A stretch of DNA of 64,000 nt, from assembly GCA_964610505.1 (NCBI GenBank), contig CAZSXU010000018.1:1-64000 (forward strand), given 5' to 3'. The notes under the pieces were generated by a model that was not told where the DNA came from, did not search any database, and was given only the letters and a program-made list of their open reading frames with translations. The position numbers and the translations under genes were made by a program. Numbering within the stretch: position 1 is the first letter of the stretch; the number at the start of each line of letters is the position of its first letter. The DNA is from CAZSXU01 sp964610505. GTDB taxonomy: Bacteria > Arandabacterota > Arandabacteria > JAGLYR01. Shown piece by piece: positions 8,381-16,509 of this stretch.

Positions 8381-10699
8381 TTGACGTATCCTGAGACAGA
8401 AACTACGGGGCGGTCGAATTCTCTTCGGATTCGAATCGCCATTCGCGGCGCCGTTCAGGGTGTCGGGTTCCGCCCGTTCGTCTATCGGTTGGCGAAGGGG
8501 ATGGGTCTCAACGGCTGGGTTCTGAATTCGTCCCAGGGGGTGTTCATCGAGACCGAGGGGGAGGAGGAGGTCCTGAAGCGATTCCTGCTCAGAATTGAGA
8601 AGGACAAGCCGGCGAGATCGGTCATTCAGAGCCTGGAATCGTCCTACCTCGACCCCGTTGGCTTCGAGACCTTCGAGGTAAAAGAGAGCAAAGAGTCCGG
8701 GAAGAAGACAGCTTTCATTCTCCCGGACATCGCCACGTGTTCCGACTGTCTGAGAGACATCTTCGACCCGGCGAACCGGCGGTATCGATACCCGTTCACC
8801 AATTGCACCAACTGTGGCCCTCGATTCACCATCATCGAGGCGCTTCCCTACGACCGGCCCAATACCACGATGCGCCACTTCCCGATGTGCGATGCGTGCC
8901 GGGCGGAGTATGAAGATCCCGGCGACCGGCGATTCCACGCACAGCCGAATGCGTGCCCCGTCTGCGGACCCCGCCTGGAGCTTCGGGACCGGACCGGCGA
9001 ATCGGTTTCCACGCGCGGGGACGCGCTGGGGGGCGCTGCTCGGGCGATGGTGCAGGGCCACGTCGTCGCCGTGAAGGGTCTGGGCGGGTTTCATCTGATG
9101 GTGGATGCGAGGGACCCGGATGCCGTGGCTCGGTTGCGAGAGCGGAAGCACCGCGACGAGAAGCCGTTCGCGCTGATGTTCCCGTCGCTTTCGGAAATCC
9201 GGGTTCACGCCGAGACCTCGGATCTCGAGGAGAGGCTCCTTCTCTCGCCGGAGTCGCCCATCGTACTGCTTCGGCGAAGAGTGGGGGACACCGGGATTGC
9301 TCCTGGCGTCGCGCCGAACAACCCGTACCTGGGCGTCATGCTTCCGTACACGCCTCTTCATCATCTGCTGATGGCGGAGGTTGGATTCCCCGTCGTCGCA
9401 ACCTCGGGCAATCTGTCGGATGAGCCGATCGTGACCGATGAGCGGGACGCGCAGGAGAGACTCCACGGCATCGCGGATTTCTTCCTGGTACACAATCGGC
9501 CCATTGCCCGCCATGCGGATGATTCCATCGTCCGGGTCATGATGGGGCGGGAGCTCGTAACGCGTCGCGCCCGGGGATACGCGCCTCTGCCGATTCCCCT
9601 GAGGGAGGACGCGCCTGCAATTCTTGCCGTCGGGCCCCACCTGAAGAATACGGTGGCGTTCTCGTTGGGTAACCAGGTGTTCATCAGCCAGCACGTCGGT
9701 GATCTTGAAACGGCCCAGGCCTACGATACCTTTAAGAAAGTGATCGCCTCTTTCAGTCGTTTGTATGAGTTGCGGCCAAGGATCGTGGCCTGCGATCTTC
9801 ACCCCGACTATCTTTCGACCCGTTTCGCCGGAGATGCCGTCCTGCACCCCGTTCGGGTCCAGCACCATCACGCGCACATCCTCTCGGTCATGGCCGAAAA
9901 CGAAATTGACGGGTCCGTGCTGGGCGTCTCGTGGGACGGCACCGGCTATGGAACCGACGGAACGATCTGGGGTGGCGAGTTCCTTCGGGTCGGCCGCTCC
10001 TCTTGTGAGCGGGTCGGCCATCTGCGGACCTTCCGGCTTCCGGGCGGGGAGAAGGCGGTGCGAGAGCCCCGCAGGTCGGCGATTGGGCTCCTCTACGAGA
10101 TGCACGGCGCGGCGCTGTTCGAGAGAAGGGATCTGCCCCCCCTGCGTACCTTCGAGGCGGAGGACGCCGGGGTGCTCGGAAAGATGCTGGAAAAGAACGT
10201 CCATTCGCCCGTGACGTCCTCGGCCGGCCGTCTCTTTGACGCCGTGGCCTCCATCGTCGGGATCTGCCAGAAGATGCGCTTCGAGGGCCAGGCGGCCATG
10301 TATCTGGAGTATGCCCTGGAAGCGTACCGGACGGAGGCATCATACCCGTTCGAGATTCGTGAGGACGGAGGGGCGCGGGTCCTGGACTGGGAACCAATGA
10401 TTCGCGGTATTCTTCAGGACGCGGATAGGGAGGTGCCCGCCGGGGAAATCTCCGCCAAATTCCACAATACACTGGTCGAATTCATCGTGGAGATGGCGCG
10501 CCGCGCCGGTGAGGAGAGAGTAGCTCTCAGCGGCGGGTGTTTTCAGAATCGCGCCCTTACCGAACGGTGCGTTCAGAGACTCCGGGCCGAGGGTTTCCGG
10601 CCCTACTGGCATCAACGAGTCCCTCCGAATGACGGGGGGATTGCCCTGGGTCAGGTGGTTGCGGCGCTGCAGCAGCAGGGGGATAGGACGACAAGGTGA
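8381..10699 (+). CDS. hypF: HypF carbamoyltransferase, [NiFe]-hydrogenase maturation
   Basis: This 772-residue protein has the full HypF order: acylphosphatase-like domain (IRGAVQGVGFRPFVYRLAKG, residues about 20-105), two zinc-finger motifs of the C-x2-C-x18-C-x2-C type (about 120-205, CSDCLRDIF, CTNCGPRF, CDACRAEY, CPVCGPR), a YrdC-like nucleotide-binding domain (about 215-400, ending TSGNLSDEPI) and a Kae1-like domain with the HHHAHILSVMAEN metal motif. HypF converts carbamoyl phosphate to a carbamoyl adenylate and passes the carbamoyl group to HypE, starting synthesis of the active-site cyanide ligands. The start is a TTG with GGGGAG upstream. It heads a hypFCDE cluster. Confidence 0.97.
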   Translation: MTYPETETTGRSNSLRIRIAIRGAVQGVGFRPFVYRLAKGMGLNGWVLNSSQGVFIETEGEEEVLKRFLLRIEKDKPARSVIQSLESSYLDPVGFETFEVKESKESGKKTAFILPDIATCSDCLRDIFDPANRRYRYPFTNCTNCGPRFTIIEALPYDRPNTTMRHFPMCDACRAEYEDPGDRRFHAQPNACPVCGPRLELRDRTGESVSTRGDALGGAARAMVQGHVVAVKGLGGFHLMVDARDPDAVARLRERKHRDEKPFALMFPSLSEIRVHAETSDLEERLLLSPESPIVLLRRRVGDTGIAPGVAPNNPYLGVMLPYTPLHHLLMAEVGFPVVATSGNLSDEPIVTDERDAQERLHGIADFFLVHNRPIARHADDSIVRVMMGRELVTRRARGYAPLPIPLREDAPAILAVGPHLKNTVAFSLGNQVFISQHVGDLETAQAYDTFKKVIASFSRLYELRPRIVACDLHPDYLSTRFAGDAVLHPVRVQHHHAHILSVMAENEIDGSVLGVSWDGTGYGTDGTIWGGEFLRVGRSSCERVGHLRTFRLPGGEKAVREPRRSAIGLLYEMHGAALFERRDLPPLRTFEAEDAGVLGKMLEKNVHSPVTSSAGRLFDAVASIVGICQKMRFEGQAAMYLEYALEAYRTEASYPFEIREDGGARVLDWEPMIRGILQDADREVPAGEISAKFHNTLVEFIVEMARRAGEERVALSGGCFQNRALTERCVQRLRAEGFRPYWHQRVPPNDGGIALGQVVAALQQQGDRTTR

Positions 10700-10949
10700 C
10701 AGGGCGGCACCGGGACGGGGGCCGCAACCGGCCCGTCATTCCGAGGGGCCCATGGCGGCCGCGGGTCGTGAACGTCGCCTGTCGAAGGGGGGCGCGAGTC
10801 AACGGGAGAGAACCGGCGGCCGACGGTCGCAGCACTCCGTCCGGCGGGGCACCGCGGCAGAACGAGCCGCCGAATCCGTCCGCCGGAACGTCGAACTCGG
10901 AGCTCGGCACCTGCACCTAGAACGCGGTTGAACATCGAGGTCGGATACG

Positions 10950-11195
10950 ATGTGCCTTGCGGTACCGGGAAAGATTTTGAGTATTTCGGAAGATGGCTCG
11001 CTGATGCGCGCGGGTCAGGTCAGCTTCGGCGGGGTCGTGAGAAACGTCAATCTTGCGTATGTGCCGGAGGCCAAACCGGGTCAGTACGTGATTGTTCACG
11101 CGGGATTCGCCCTCAACGTGCTGGATGAGGCGGAAGCCCTGGAGGTATTTGAGCAGATTCGGGAGATCGACCGGTTGGGAAGGGAATCCGGATGA
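10950..11195 (+). CDS. hypC: HypC/HybG hydrogenase maturation chaperone
   Basis: This 81-residue protein begins MCLAVPGKILSI; the essential Cys2 directly follows the start Met, as in all HypC proteins. HypC binds HypD and carries the Fe(CN)2CO unit to the hydrogenase large subunit. A GAGGT site is about 9 bases upstream. Its stop overlaps the hypD start (ATGA). The 250 bases between hypF and hypC contain no convincing gene: short open frames there are very rich in Arg, Gly and Pro and lack ribosome-binding sites. Confidence 0.96.
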   Translation: MCLAVPGKILSISEDGSLMRAGQVSFGGVVRNVNLAYVPEAKPGQYVIVHAGFALNVLDEAEALEVFEQIREIDRLGRESG

Positions 11196-12307
11196 AGTTC
11201 GTCGACGAATACAGGGACTCCGAAGGGGCGCGGGCGTTCGCTCGGGCCATCGCTCGAATGACTACGCGTGATTGGACTCTCATGGAAGTGTGCGGCGGAC
11301 AGACGCACGCGATCGTGAAGTCGGGTCTCGACCGGCTTCTACCCGATTCGCTGACGCTCCTTCATGGGCCGGGGTGCCCTGTGTGCGTCACCCCGATCGA
11401 GCGGGTCGACCAGGCCATTGAGATCGCGTCGCGCCCCGGGGTCATTCTCTGTTCCTTCGGAGACATGATGAGGGTGCCGGGCAGTGGGAAGGACCTTCTC
11501 TCGGTGAAGGCCGAGGGAGGGGACGTCCGGATGGTCTACTCCCCGATGGATGCTCTGGACATTGCTCGACGCAGCCCCGACCGAGAGGTGGTGTTCTTCG
11601 CCGTAGGGTTTGAAACCACGGCGCCCACAACGGCCATGACCGTGCATCAGGCGTCGCGGAAGGGCATTGGAAACTTTTCGATTCTGGTCTCCCACGTGTT
11701 GATCCCTCCGGCCATGGAAGCCCTCCTCTCCTCTCCGACAAGCCGGGTCCAGGGGTTCCTGGCGCCGGGACACGTGTGCACGGTGATGGGATACACGGAG
11801 TACGAATCGGTCGCCGAGAGACACCGGGTTCCCATCATCGTCACAGGATTCGAGCCCCTGGATATTCTCCAGGGAATCTATCTCTGTGTCGAGCAGCTGG
11901 AACAAGGGTCCTCTCGGGTCGGCAACCAGTACACGCGCGCCGTACAACGAGAGGGAAACGCTCCGGCGCAACGGATGATGCAAGACGTTTTTTGCGTCGT
12001 CGACCGCGCGTGGCGCGGAATCGGTGACATTCCCGGGAGCGGCCTCGGCCTGCGGGACGCGTATCGGGAGTTTGACGCCCTGGTCCGATTCGGCGTACCG
12101 GACGGCGCGTCCGAAGAGTCTTCCGAGTGCATCAGCGGAATGATCCTTCAGGGGGAGAAAAAACCCCACGAGTGCCCGGCGTTTGGAACGCGGTGTACGC
12201 CCGAGCACCCTCTGGGCGCGACGATGGTCTCGTCCGAAGGCGCGTGCGCGGCGTACTATCGGTACAGGCCGACGAGTACGCGACAGAGGGGCAGGGCGAT
12301 TGGCTGA
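11192..12307 (+). CDS. hypD: HypD, hydrogenase Fe(CN)2CO cofactor assembly
   Basis: This 371-residue HypD has the hallmark cysteine motifs EVCGGQTHAI (about residues 33-42) and HGPGCPVCVTP (about 58-68), plus VFFAVGFETTAPTTA and the C-terminal Cys-rich segment (HECPAFGTRC) that binds the [4Fe-4S] cluster. With HypC it forms the scaffold on which cyanide and CO are attached to iron. Length is typical of the family. It starts four bases inside hypC and is followed 81 bases later by hypE. Confidence 0.97.
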   Translation: MKFVDEYRDSEGARAFARAIARMTTRDWTLMEVCGGQTHAIVKSGLDRLLPDSLTLLHGPGCPVCVTPIERVDQAIEIASRPGVILCSFGDMMRVPGSGKDLLSVKAEGGDVRMVYSPMDALDIARRSPDREVVFFAVGFETTAPTTAMTVHQASRKGIGNFSILVSHVLIPPAMEALLSSPTSRVQGFLAPGHVCTVMGYTEYESVAERHRVPIIVTGFEPLDILQGIYLCVEQLEQGSSRVGNQYTRAVQREGNAPAQRMMQDVFCVVDRAWRGIGDIPGSGLGLRDAYREFDALVRFGVPDGASEESSECISGMILQGEKKPHECPAFGTRCTPEHPLGATMVSSEGACAAYYRYRPTSTRQRGRAIG

Positions 12308-12388
12308 AACTGCGGGCCGGGGAGCCCTTCTCGGCGCAAGGCCCATGGCGCGAGCGGTTGAGGGCTCGTCCAAGCGACAAGGTGAGGA

Positions 12389-13447
12389 ATGATGCGCAAA
12401 CCCGGAGAGTTCACCGGCTCGTGCCCGATTCCGATCTCGGACTATCCCAACGTTCTCCTGGCGCACGGTGGGGGCGGGAGTCTCATGCGCCAGTTGCTGG
12501 AAAAGATGTTCTTGCCCGCGTTCAGCAATCCGCACCTGAACGCCCGGCACGACGGCGCGGTGCTGGAGGTGGGAACCGCCCGGATCGCCTTCACCACGGA
12601 TTCCTACGTGGTCCGGCCGCTGTTCTTCCCCGGGGGCGATATCGGAACTCTGGCCGTGGACGGGACCGTCAACGACCTGGCGATGTGCGGAGCGCGCCCT
12701 CTTTGTCTGAGCGCCGCAGTGATCATCGAAGAAGGGCTCTCGATGGAGACGCTGTGGCGGGTTGTCTGCTCCATGGAGCGCGCCGCCCGGGAAGCCGGAG
12801 TGGACATCGTGACGGGAGATACCAAGGTTGTGGACAAGGGAAAAGGCGACGGCCTCTTCATCAATACGGCGGGCATCGGAATCGTGGACGCGGGCGTGGA
12901 CGTTTCGCCTCAGCGGATTCGTGCCGGAGACGCCGTCCTCCTCAGCGGCGATGTCGGGCGGCACGGAATTGCGGTCATGATTGCCCGAGAGGATCTCTCT
13001 CTTCAGGCCGACATTCAAAGCGATCTGGCCCCGCTGGCCGACGTGGTGGGGAGACTGTTCGACGAGGGAATCAGGGTTCACTGCCTGCGGGACCTGACGC
13101 GCGGAGGACTGGCGAGTGGACTCGTGGAGCTTGCGGAGGCGGCGGGACTCGGCATTGAAATCGAAGAACGGGCGATTCCGGTGGTGGACGAAGTCGCAGG
13201 TGTCTGTGAGCTGTTGGGTTTGGATCCGCTCTACGTTGCCAACGAGGGGAGGTTCGTGGCCGTCGTTTCCGAGGCCGACGCCGGACGTGCTCTCGACATC
13301 CTGCATTCCCATGCTCTGGGCCGGGACGCATCGATCATCGGTGCCGTCACGGATCATCCCCTCGGGCGCGTCACCATGCAAAGCAAGATCGGCGTCGTAC
13401 GAAATGTGGATCTTCTCTCCGGTGAGCAACTCCCTCGAATCTGCTAG
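12389..13447 (+). CDS. hypE: HypE carbamoyl-dehydratase, hydrogenase maturation
   Basis: This 352-residue member of the PurM/AIR synthase-like family has the N-terminal glycine-rich AHGGGGSLMRQLL, FTTDSYVVRPLFFPGGDIG and the conserved C-terminus PRIC, whose terminal Cys carries the carbamoyl group and dehydrates it to thiocyanate using ATP. It ends the hypF-C-D-E run. No hypA, hypB, endopeptidase or hydrogenase structural gene is adjacent, so those must lie elsewhere. Two consecutive Met codons (12389, 12392) are possible starts. Confidence 0.97.
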   Translation: MMRKPGEFTGSCPIPISDYPNVLLAHGGGGSLMRQLLEKMFLPAFSNPHLNARHDGAVLEVGTARIAFTTDSYVVRPLFFPGGDIGTLAVDGTVNDLAMCGARPLCLSAAVIIEEGLSMETLWRVVCSMERAAREAGVDIVTGDTKVVDKGKGDGLFINTAGIGIVDAGVDVSPQRIRAGDAVLLSGDVGRHGIAVMIAREDLSLQADIQSDLAPLADVVGRLFDEGIRVHCLRDLTRGGLASGLVELAEAAGLGIEIEERAIPVVDEVAGVCELLGLDPLYVANEGRFVAVVSEADAGRALDILHSHALGRDASIIGAVTDHPLGRVTMQSKIGVVRNVDLLSGEQLPRIC

Positions 13448-13544
13448 TCCGGACAAACTGCTTGCAAGTTGCGGACGGCCGAGTTAGGATGATCTAACCC
13501 CATGACGAGCTTGGTTTCCGGCGGCCGCGAATCGTGGCTAGGCT

Positions 13545-15197
13545 ATGAGTGATAGACTTCCTACCATCATTGTCACCGGAGCGTCCGGATTCGTGGGCCG
13601 GCATTTCCTCGACCGGGCAAAGTCCGACTTCTCAATCATCGGTCTCTGTCGTCGCTCTCAGAAGGAAGCGGGGATTGCGGAACACCCGAACATCCGGTGG
13701 GTCCAGGTGGATCTGGCGGACTGGCCGGTCCTGAAATCCGTGATCCAGCGCGTCAAGGAACAGGGAGGCGCCGACTACGTCCTCCACCTTGCCGGCTACT
13801 ATGATTTCAGCTACGACGACCATCCGGAATATGCGCGGACGAACGTCAACGGCACGCGGCACATGCTCGAAGCGGCCAAGTGGCTGAGCGTCCGCCGGTT
13901 CATCTTCTCGAGTTCGCTGGCGGCGTGCGAGTTTCCATCCTCCGGTTCCGTGATTACGGAATCGTCGTCCCCGGACGCCGAATTCCCCTATGCGCGGAGC
14001 AAGTTCAGGGGCGAGGAGCTTGTCAGGGAATACTCCCAGTGGTTCCCCTGTTCGACGGTCCGTCTGGCCGCCGTGTTCAGCGATTGGTGCGAATATCCCC
14101 CGCTCTACGTGTTTCTCTCCACGTGGCTTTCCGGAAGGTGGAATGCTCGAATCCTCGGCGGGCGGGGGGAGTCGGCGGTGAGCTACATTCACGTGAAAGA
14201 CCTGAATCGTCTGTTTCTGACCATCATCGAGAAAACGAACGATCTGCCTCCGCACGACATTTACAATGCCAGCCCTAACGGGTCAACGTCGCACGGCCGT
14301 CTCTTTGAGACGGCAACCCGCTACTACTACGGCCGAGCGGTTCGTCCGGTGTTCATGCCGAAAACGGCCGCCTATCCGGGTATTCTGCTGCGGCAACTGT
14401 GGCATCGTGTGGTCGGCAAAGTCCCGTTCGAAAAGGTCTGGATGGTCAAATACATCGACCGCAAGCTCAATATCGATTCCTCCTACACCCGCGAGGCGCT
14501 TGGCTGGGAGCCGATCCCCCGATACCATGTGCTCCGGCGGTTGCTGTTCATGATCGAGAAGATGAAAAGCAACCCGGGGGAGTGGGAGCTGCGCAACGAA
14601 ACCGTCCTGAAGCGCGTGGTACAGCGGCCCAATCTCAAGATGTACGAGGCCCTCGTGTCGGTAAAAGAAGATGTCCTCAGGCAAGTCGTGAGCTACATTC
14701 GAGCTCCCGAGAGAGTCAACGAGTTCGCGAGCTACCGCCGGATGAAGCGATCCGAACTCGAGTGGTACATCGGGATTGTCTACCGGTTGTTGATGGCATC
14801 CGTGCGTACCGGCGATCGAGCGCTGATGCTGGAATACGCACTCGATATCGCCCAGCGCCGCTTTGAAGAGGGATTCGCCCCGACGGAGATCCGCGGCGTC
14901 CTTCAGACAATGAACCGGATTGTCCTGTCGATGTTGAGCGACAGGCAGGAGCTCGAGGGATTGGAGCAGGAGGTCTACGACGCCGTTACGCTGACCGTTC
15001 AGCTGGCAATGGACGAAATCGAGGAACACTACGCCGCGTTCATGGAGAGAAGACGAGCTGCCGGACCCAGGGTGGCAAGGCCTACGCGCGCGCGCAGTGG
15101 GGAAGAACTGGAGCGGATCATTGCCCATATGGAGGCGTTCTACCCATTGAATCAGGAGAATGGCGAGCAGCCCGGGGACGCGACGCCCACCGAGTAG
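13545..15197 (+). CDS. NAD-dependent epimerase/dehydratase fused to a C-terminal helical domain
   Basis: Residues 1 to about 345 are an extended SDR epimerase: TGASGFVG (11-18) binds the dinucleotide, FSSS (121-124) supplies the catalytic Ser region and Y149-x3-K153 (YARSK) is the catalytic pair; sugar-nucleotide substrates are usual. Residues about 375-505 form an all-helical domain (SELEWYIGIVYRLLMASVRT, FEEGFAPTEIRGVLQTMNRI) resembling the N-terminal domain of RsbR/RsbRD-type regulators; that assignment is by pattern only. The C-terminus is charged and disordered-looking. The next gene, a HAMP sensor, starts 26 bases after the stop, suggesting a functional pair. Confidence 0.78.
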   Translation: MSDRLPTIIVTGASGFVGRHFLDRAKSDFSIIGLCRRSQKEAGIAEHPNIRWVQVDLADWPVLKSVIQRVKEQGGADYVLHLAGYYDFSYDDHPEYARTNVNGTRHMLEAAKWLSVRRFIFSSSLAACEFPSSGSVITESSSPDAEFPYARSKFRGEELVREYSQWFPCSTVRLAAVFSDWCEYPPLYVFLSTWLSGRWNARILGGRGESAVSYIHVKDLNRLFLTIIEKTNDLPPHDIYNASPNGSTSHGRLFETATRYYYGRAVRPVFMPKTAAYPGILLRQLWHRVVGKVPFEKVWMVKYIDRKLNIDSSYTREALGWEPIPRYHVLRRLLFMIEKMKSNPGEWELRNETVLKRVVQRPNLKMYEALVSVKEDVLRQVVSYIRAPERVNEFASYRRMKRSELEWYIGIVYRLLMASVRTGDRALMLEYALDIAQRRFEEGFAPTEIRGVLQTMNRIVLSMLSDRQELEGLEQEVYDAVTLTVQLAMDEIEEHYAAFMERRRAAGPRVARPTRARSGEELERIIAHMEAFYPLNQENGEQPGDATPTE

Positions 15198-15223
15198 TGG
15201 TCCACGTGGAGGTGAAGGGTACG

Positions 15224-16243
15224 ATGGAGGCGAATGAACAGGATAGCCGGATGCGGATGCGCACGAAGCTTCTGCTTGGATTCCTCTCGATTGTGACTCT
15301 CATGACCGCCGCCGTGGGAATTACGATATGGCAGCAATCGATCATTCAGGAATGCTTCGCTTTGCTTGAACGGACGGACAATGTGGAGCGGTTTCTCCTG
15401 GAGTGCCGCCGCCAGGAAAAGAATTTCCTCCTCCGGATGGACCAATCGAGCCTGGGCCTTTTCCAGGCGAATTTCGACTCGCTGCTGCACAGCACGGTGG
15501 ATCTCCGAAAGGATACGGTCAATCCTGAGATCGCCGCGAAGCTGCCGCTGCTCACGGATCGCATCATCGAGTACGGGGAGGTGTTTGAGGATGTTCGATC
15601 GGCCTGGCCGACCGGTATCGGTGACGAGGCGCAGGCGTCGCTGGAGGGCAAGATGGTGATCCACGCCCGGGGCTGCCATGAAATTGTGTCGCAGATCCGG
15701 GGAATCTCCATCTCGACTTTCTACGACGCGCAACGAGTGACGCAAAACGTGAGTGTGGTTTCGATTGCACTGGGGCTTCTCCTCTCCATCGTGATTGCAG
15801 GGATTCTAACCCGCCACATCGCCGGTCCGTTGGATTACCTCAGGAACCTGGCCGAACGGGTCAGCACGGGCGACATCCAGGACATGGACGTGGAGTTCAC
15901 CGAGCTGGAGACGAAGCGCTTCAACACCCGGGAGAGTTTCGCTCTGGCCCGTTCGCTCCAGCGCATGGTGACGAGCATCCGCCTCCTCGTGTCTTCGGAG
16001 CGAGGTCTCATGGACGATTACCACATGACCATCGTCGTTCTGGTCAACAAGGCGGTGGGGCCGGGCGGATGGTCGTTGATTGAATCTGCGCGGTCCGCCG
16101 CGGGGTTCGGCTCCTTCGCGGATGTGAATCCCTCCAACGTCGAGACCTTCCTGATCGAGTTAGGTAAACGCGCCATCATGATCATCCCCAAGGAGAGGGT
16201 TGATCTACTTGCGGACGCCGTCCGGACGCTGAGGCAGGGCTGA
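15224..16243 (+). CDS. HAMP-domain membrane sensor without a recognisable output domain
   Basis: The ATG at 15224 follows GGAGGTGAAGGG and gives 339 residues. A first membrane segment (LLLGFLSIVTLMTAAVGITIW) is followed by a helical extracytoplasmic sensor (about residues 40-175; CRRQEKNFLLRMD resembles four-helix ligand-binding domains of chemoreceptors), a second membrane segment (VVSIALGLLLSIVIAGIL) and a HAMP domain (RHIAGPLDYLRNLAERVSTG). After HAMP there is only about 110 residues of unassigned sequence; no kinase, cyclase, phosphatase or MCP signalling tip is visible. It is probably co-transcribed with the upstream SDR gene. Confidence 0.75.
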   Translation: MEANEQDSRMRMRTKLLLGFLSIVTLMTAAVGITIWQQSIIQECFALLERTDNVERFLLECRRQEKNFLLRMDQSSLGLFQANFDSLLHSTVDLRKDTVNPEIAAKLPLLTDRIIEYGEVFEDVRSAWPTGIGDEAQASLEGKMVIHARGCHEIVSQIRGISISTFYDAQRVTQNVSVVSIALGLLLSIVIAGILTRHIAGPLDYLRNLAERVSTGDIQDMDVEFTELETKRFNTRESFALARSLQRMVTSIRLLVSSERGLMDDYHMTIVVLVNKAVGPGGWSLIESARSAAGFGSFADVNPSNVETFLIELGKRAIMIIPKERVDLLADAVRTLRQG

Positions 16244-16300
16244 GGGCGGGAGAGCGAAACATCCAAACGCGTTTCCCGTAGAGAGTTCATGGACTTCGCG

Positions 16301-16385
16301 GGAGCCTCGTCTGAGGCCGGGGCGCAAACCCGAACCTCACGAGGATTGTCCCCTTCCCGGTCTTTGTGTCCTTCGTGTTGAGATC
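16301..16385. repeat. Partial composite intergenic repeat with CTTCGTG units
   Basis: The tract contains an imperfect GAGGC...CCTC palindrome followed by CTTTGTGTCCTTCGTGTTG, the same order as in the fuller copy at 30478-30553. It fills most of the gene-free stretch 16244-16509, where I see no coding sequence. Confidence 0.6.
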
Positions 16386-16509
16386 TCCCTCTGCGCATCC
16401 TGTGACCGCGAGGCGAGTCGTTCTCTCCCACAGAATATGCACTTGACTCCGGTGTAGAATTGAAGAAGATCGACAGCGAAACGGACGTCACATCGATCCG
16501 GAGGTCGAT

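Noticed and set aside
10700..10949. A 74-codon open frame between hypF and hypC
   Set aside because: Composition is dominated by Arg, Gly and Pro, there is no ribosome-binding site, and overlapping frames on both strands are equally open.
11339..13456. Minus-strand frame of 705 codons under hypD and hypE
   Set aside because: It is antisense to two diagnostic hyp genes and has no recognisable domain.
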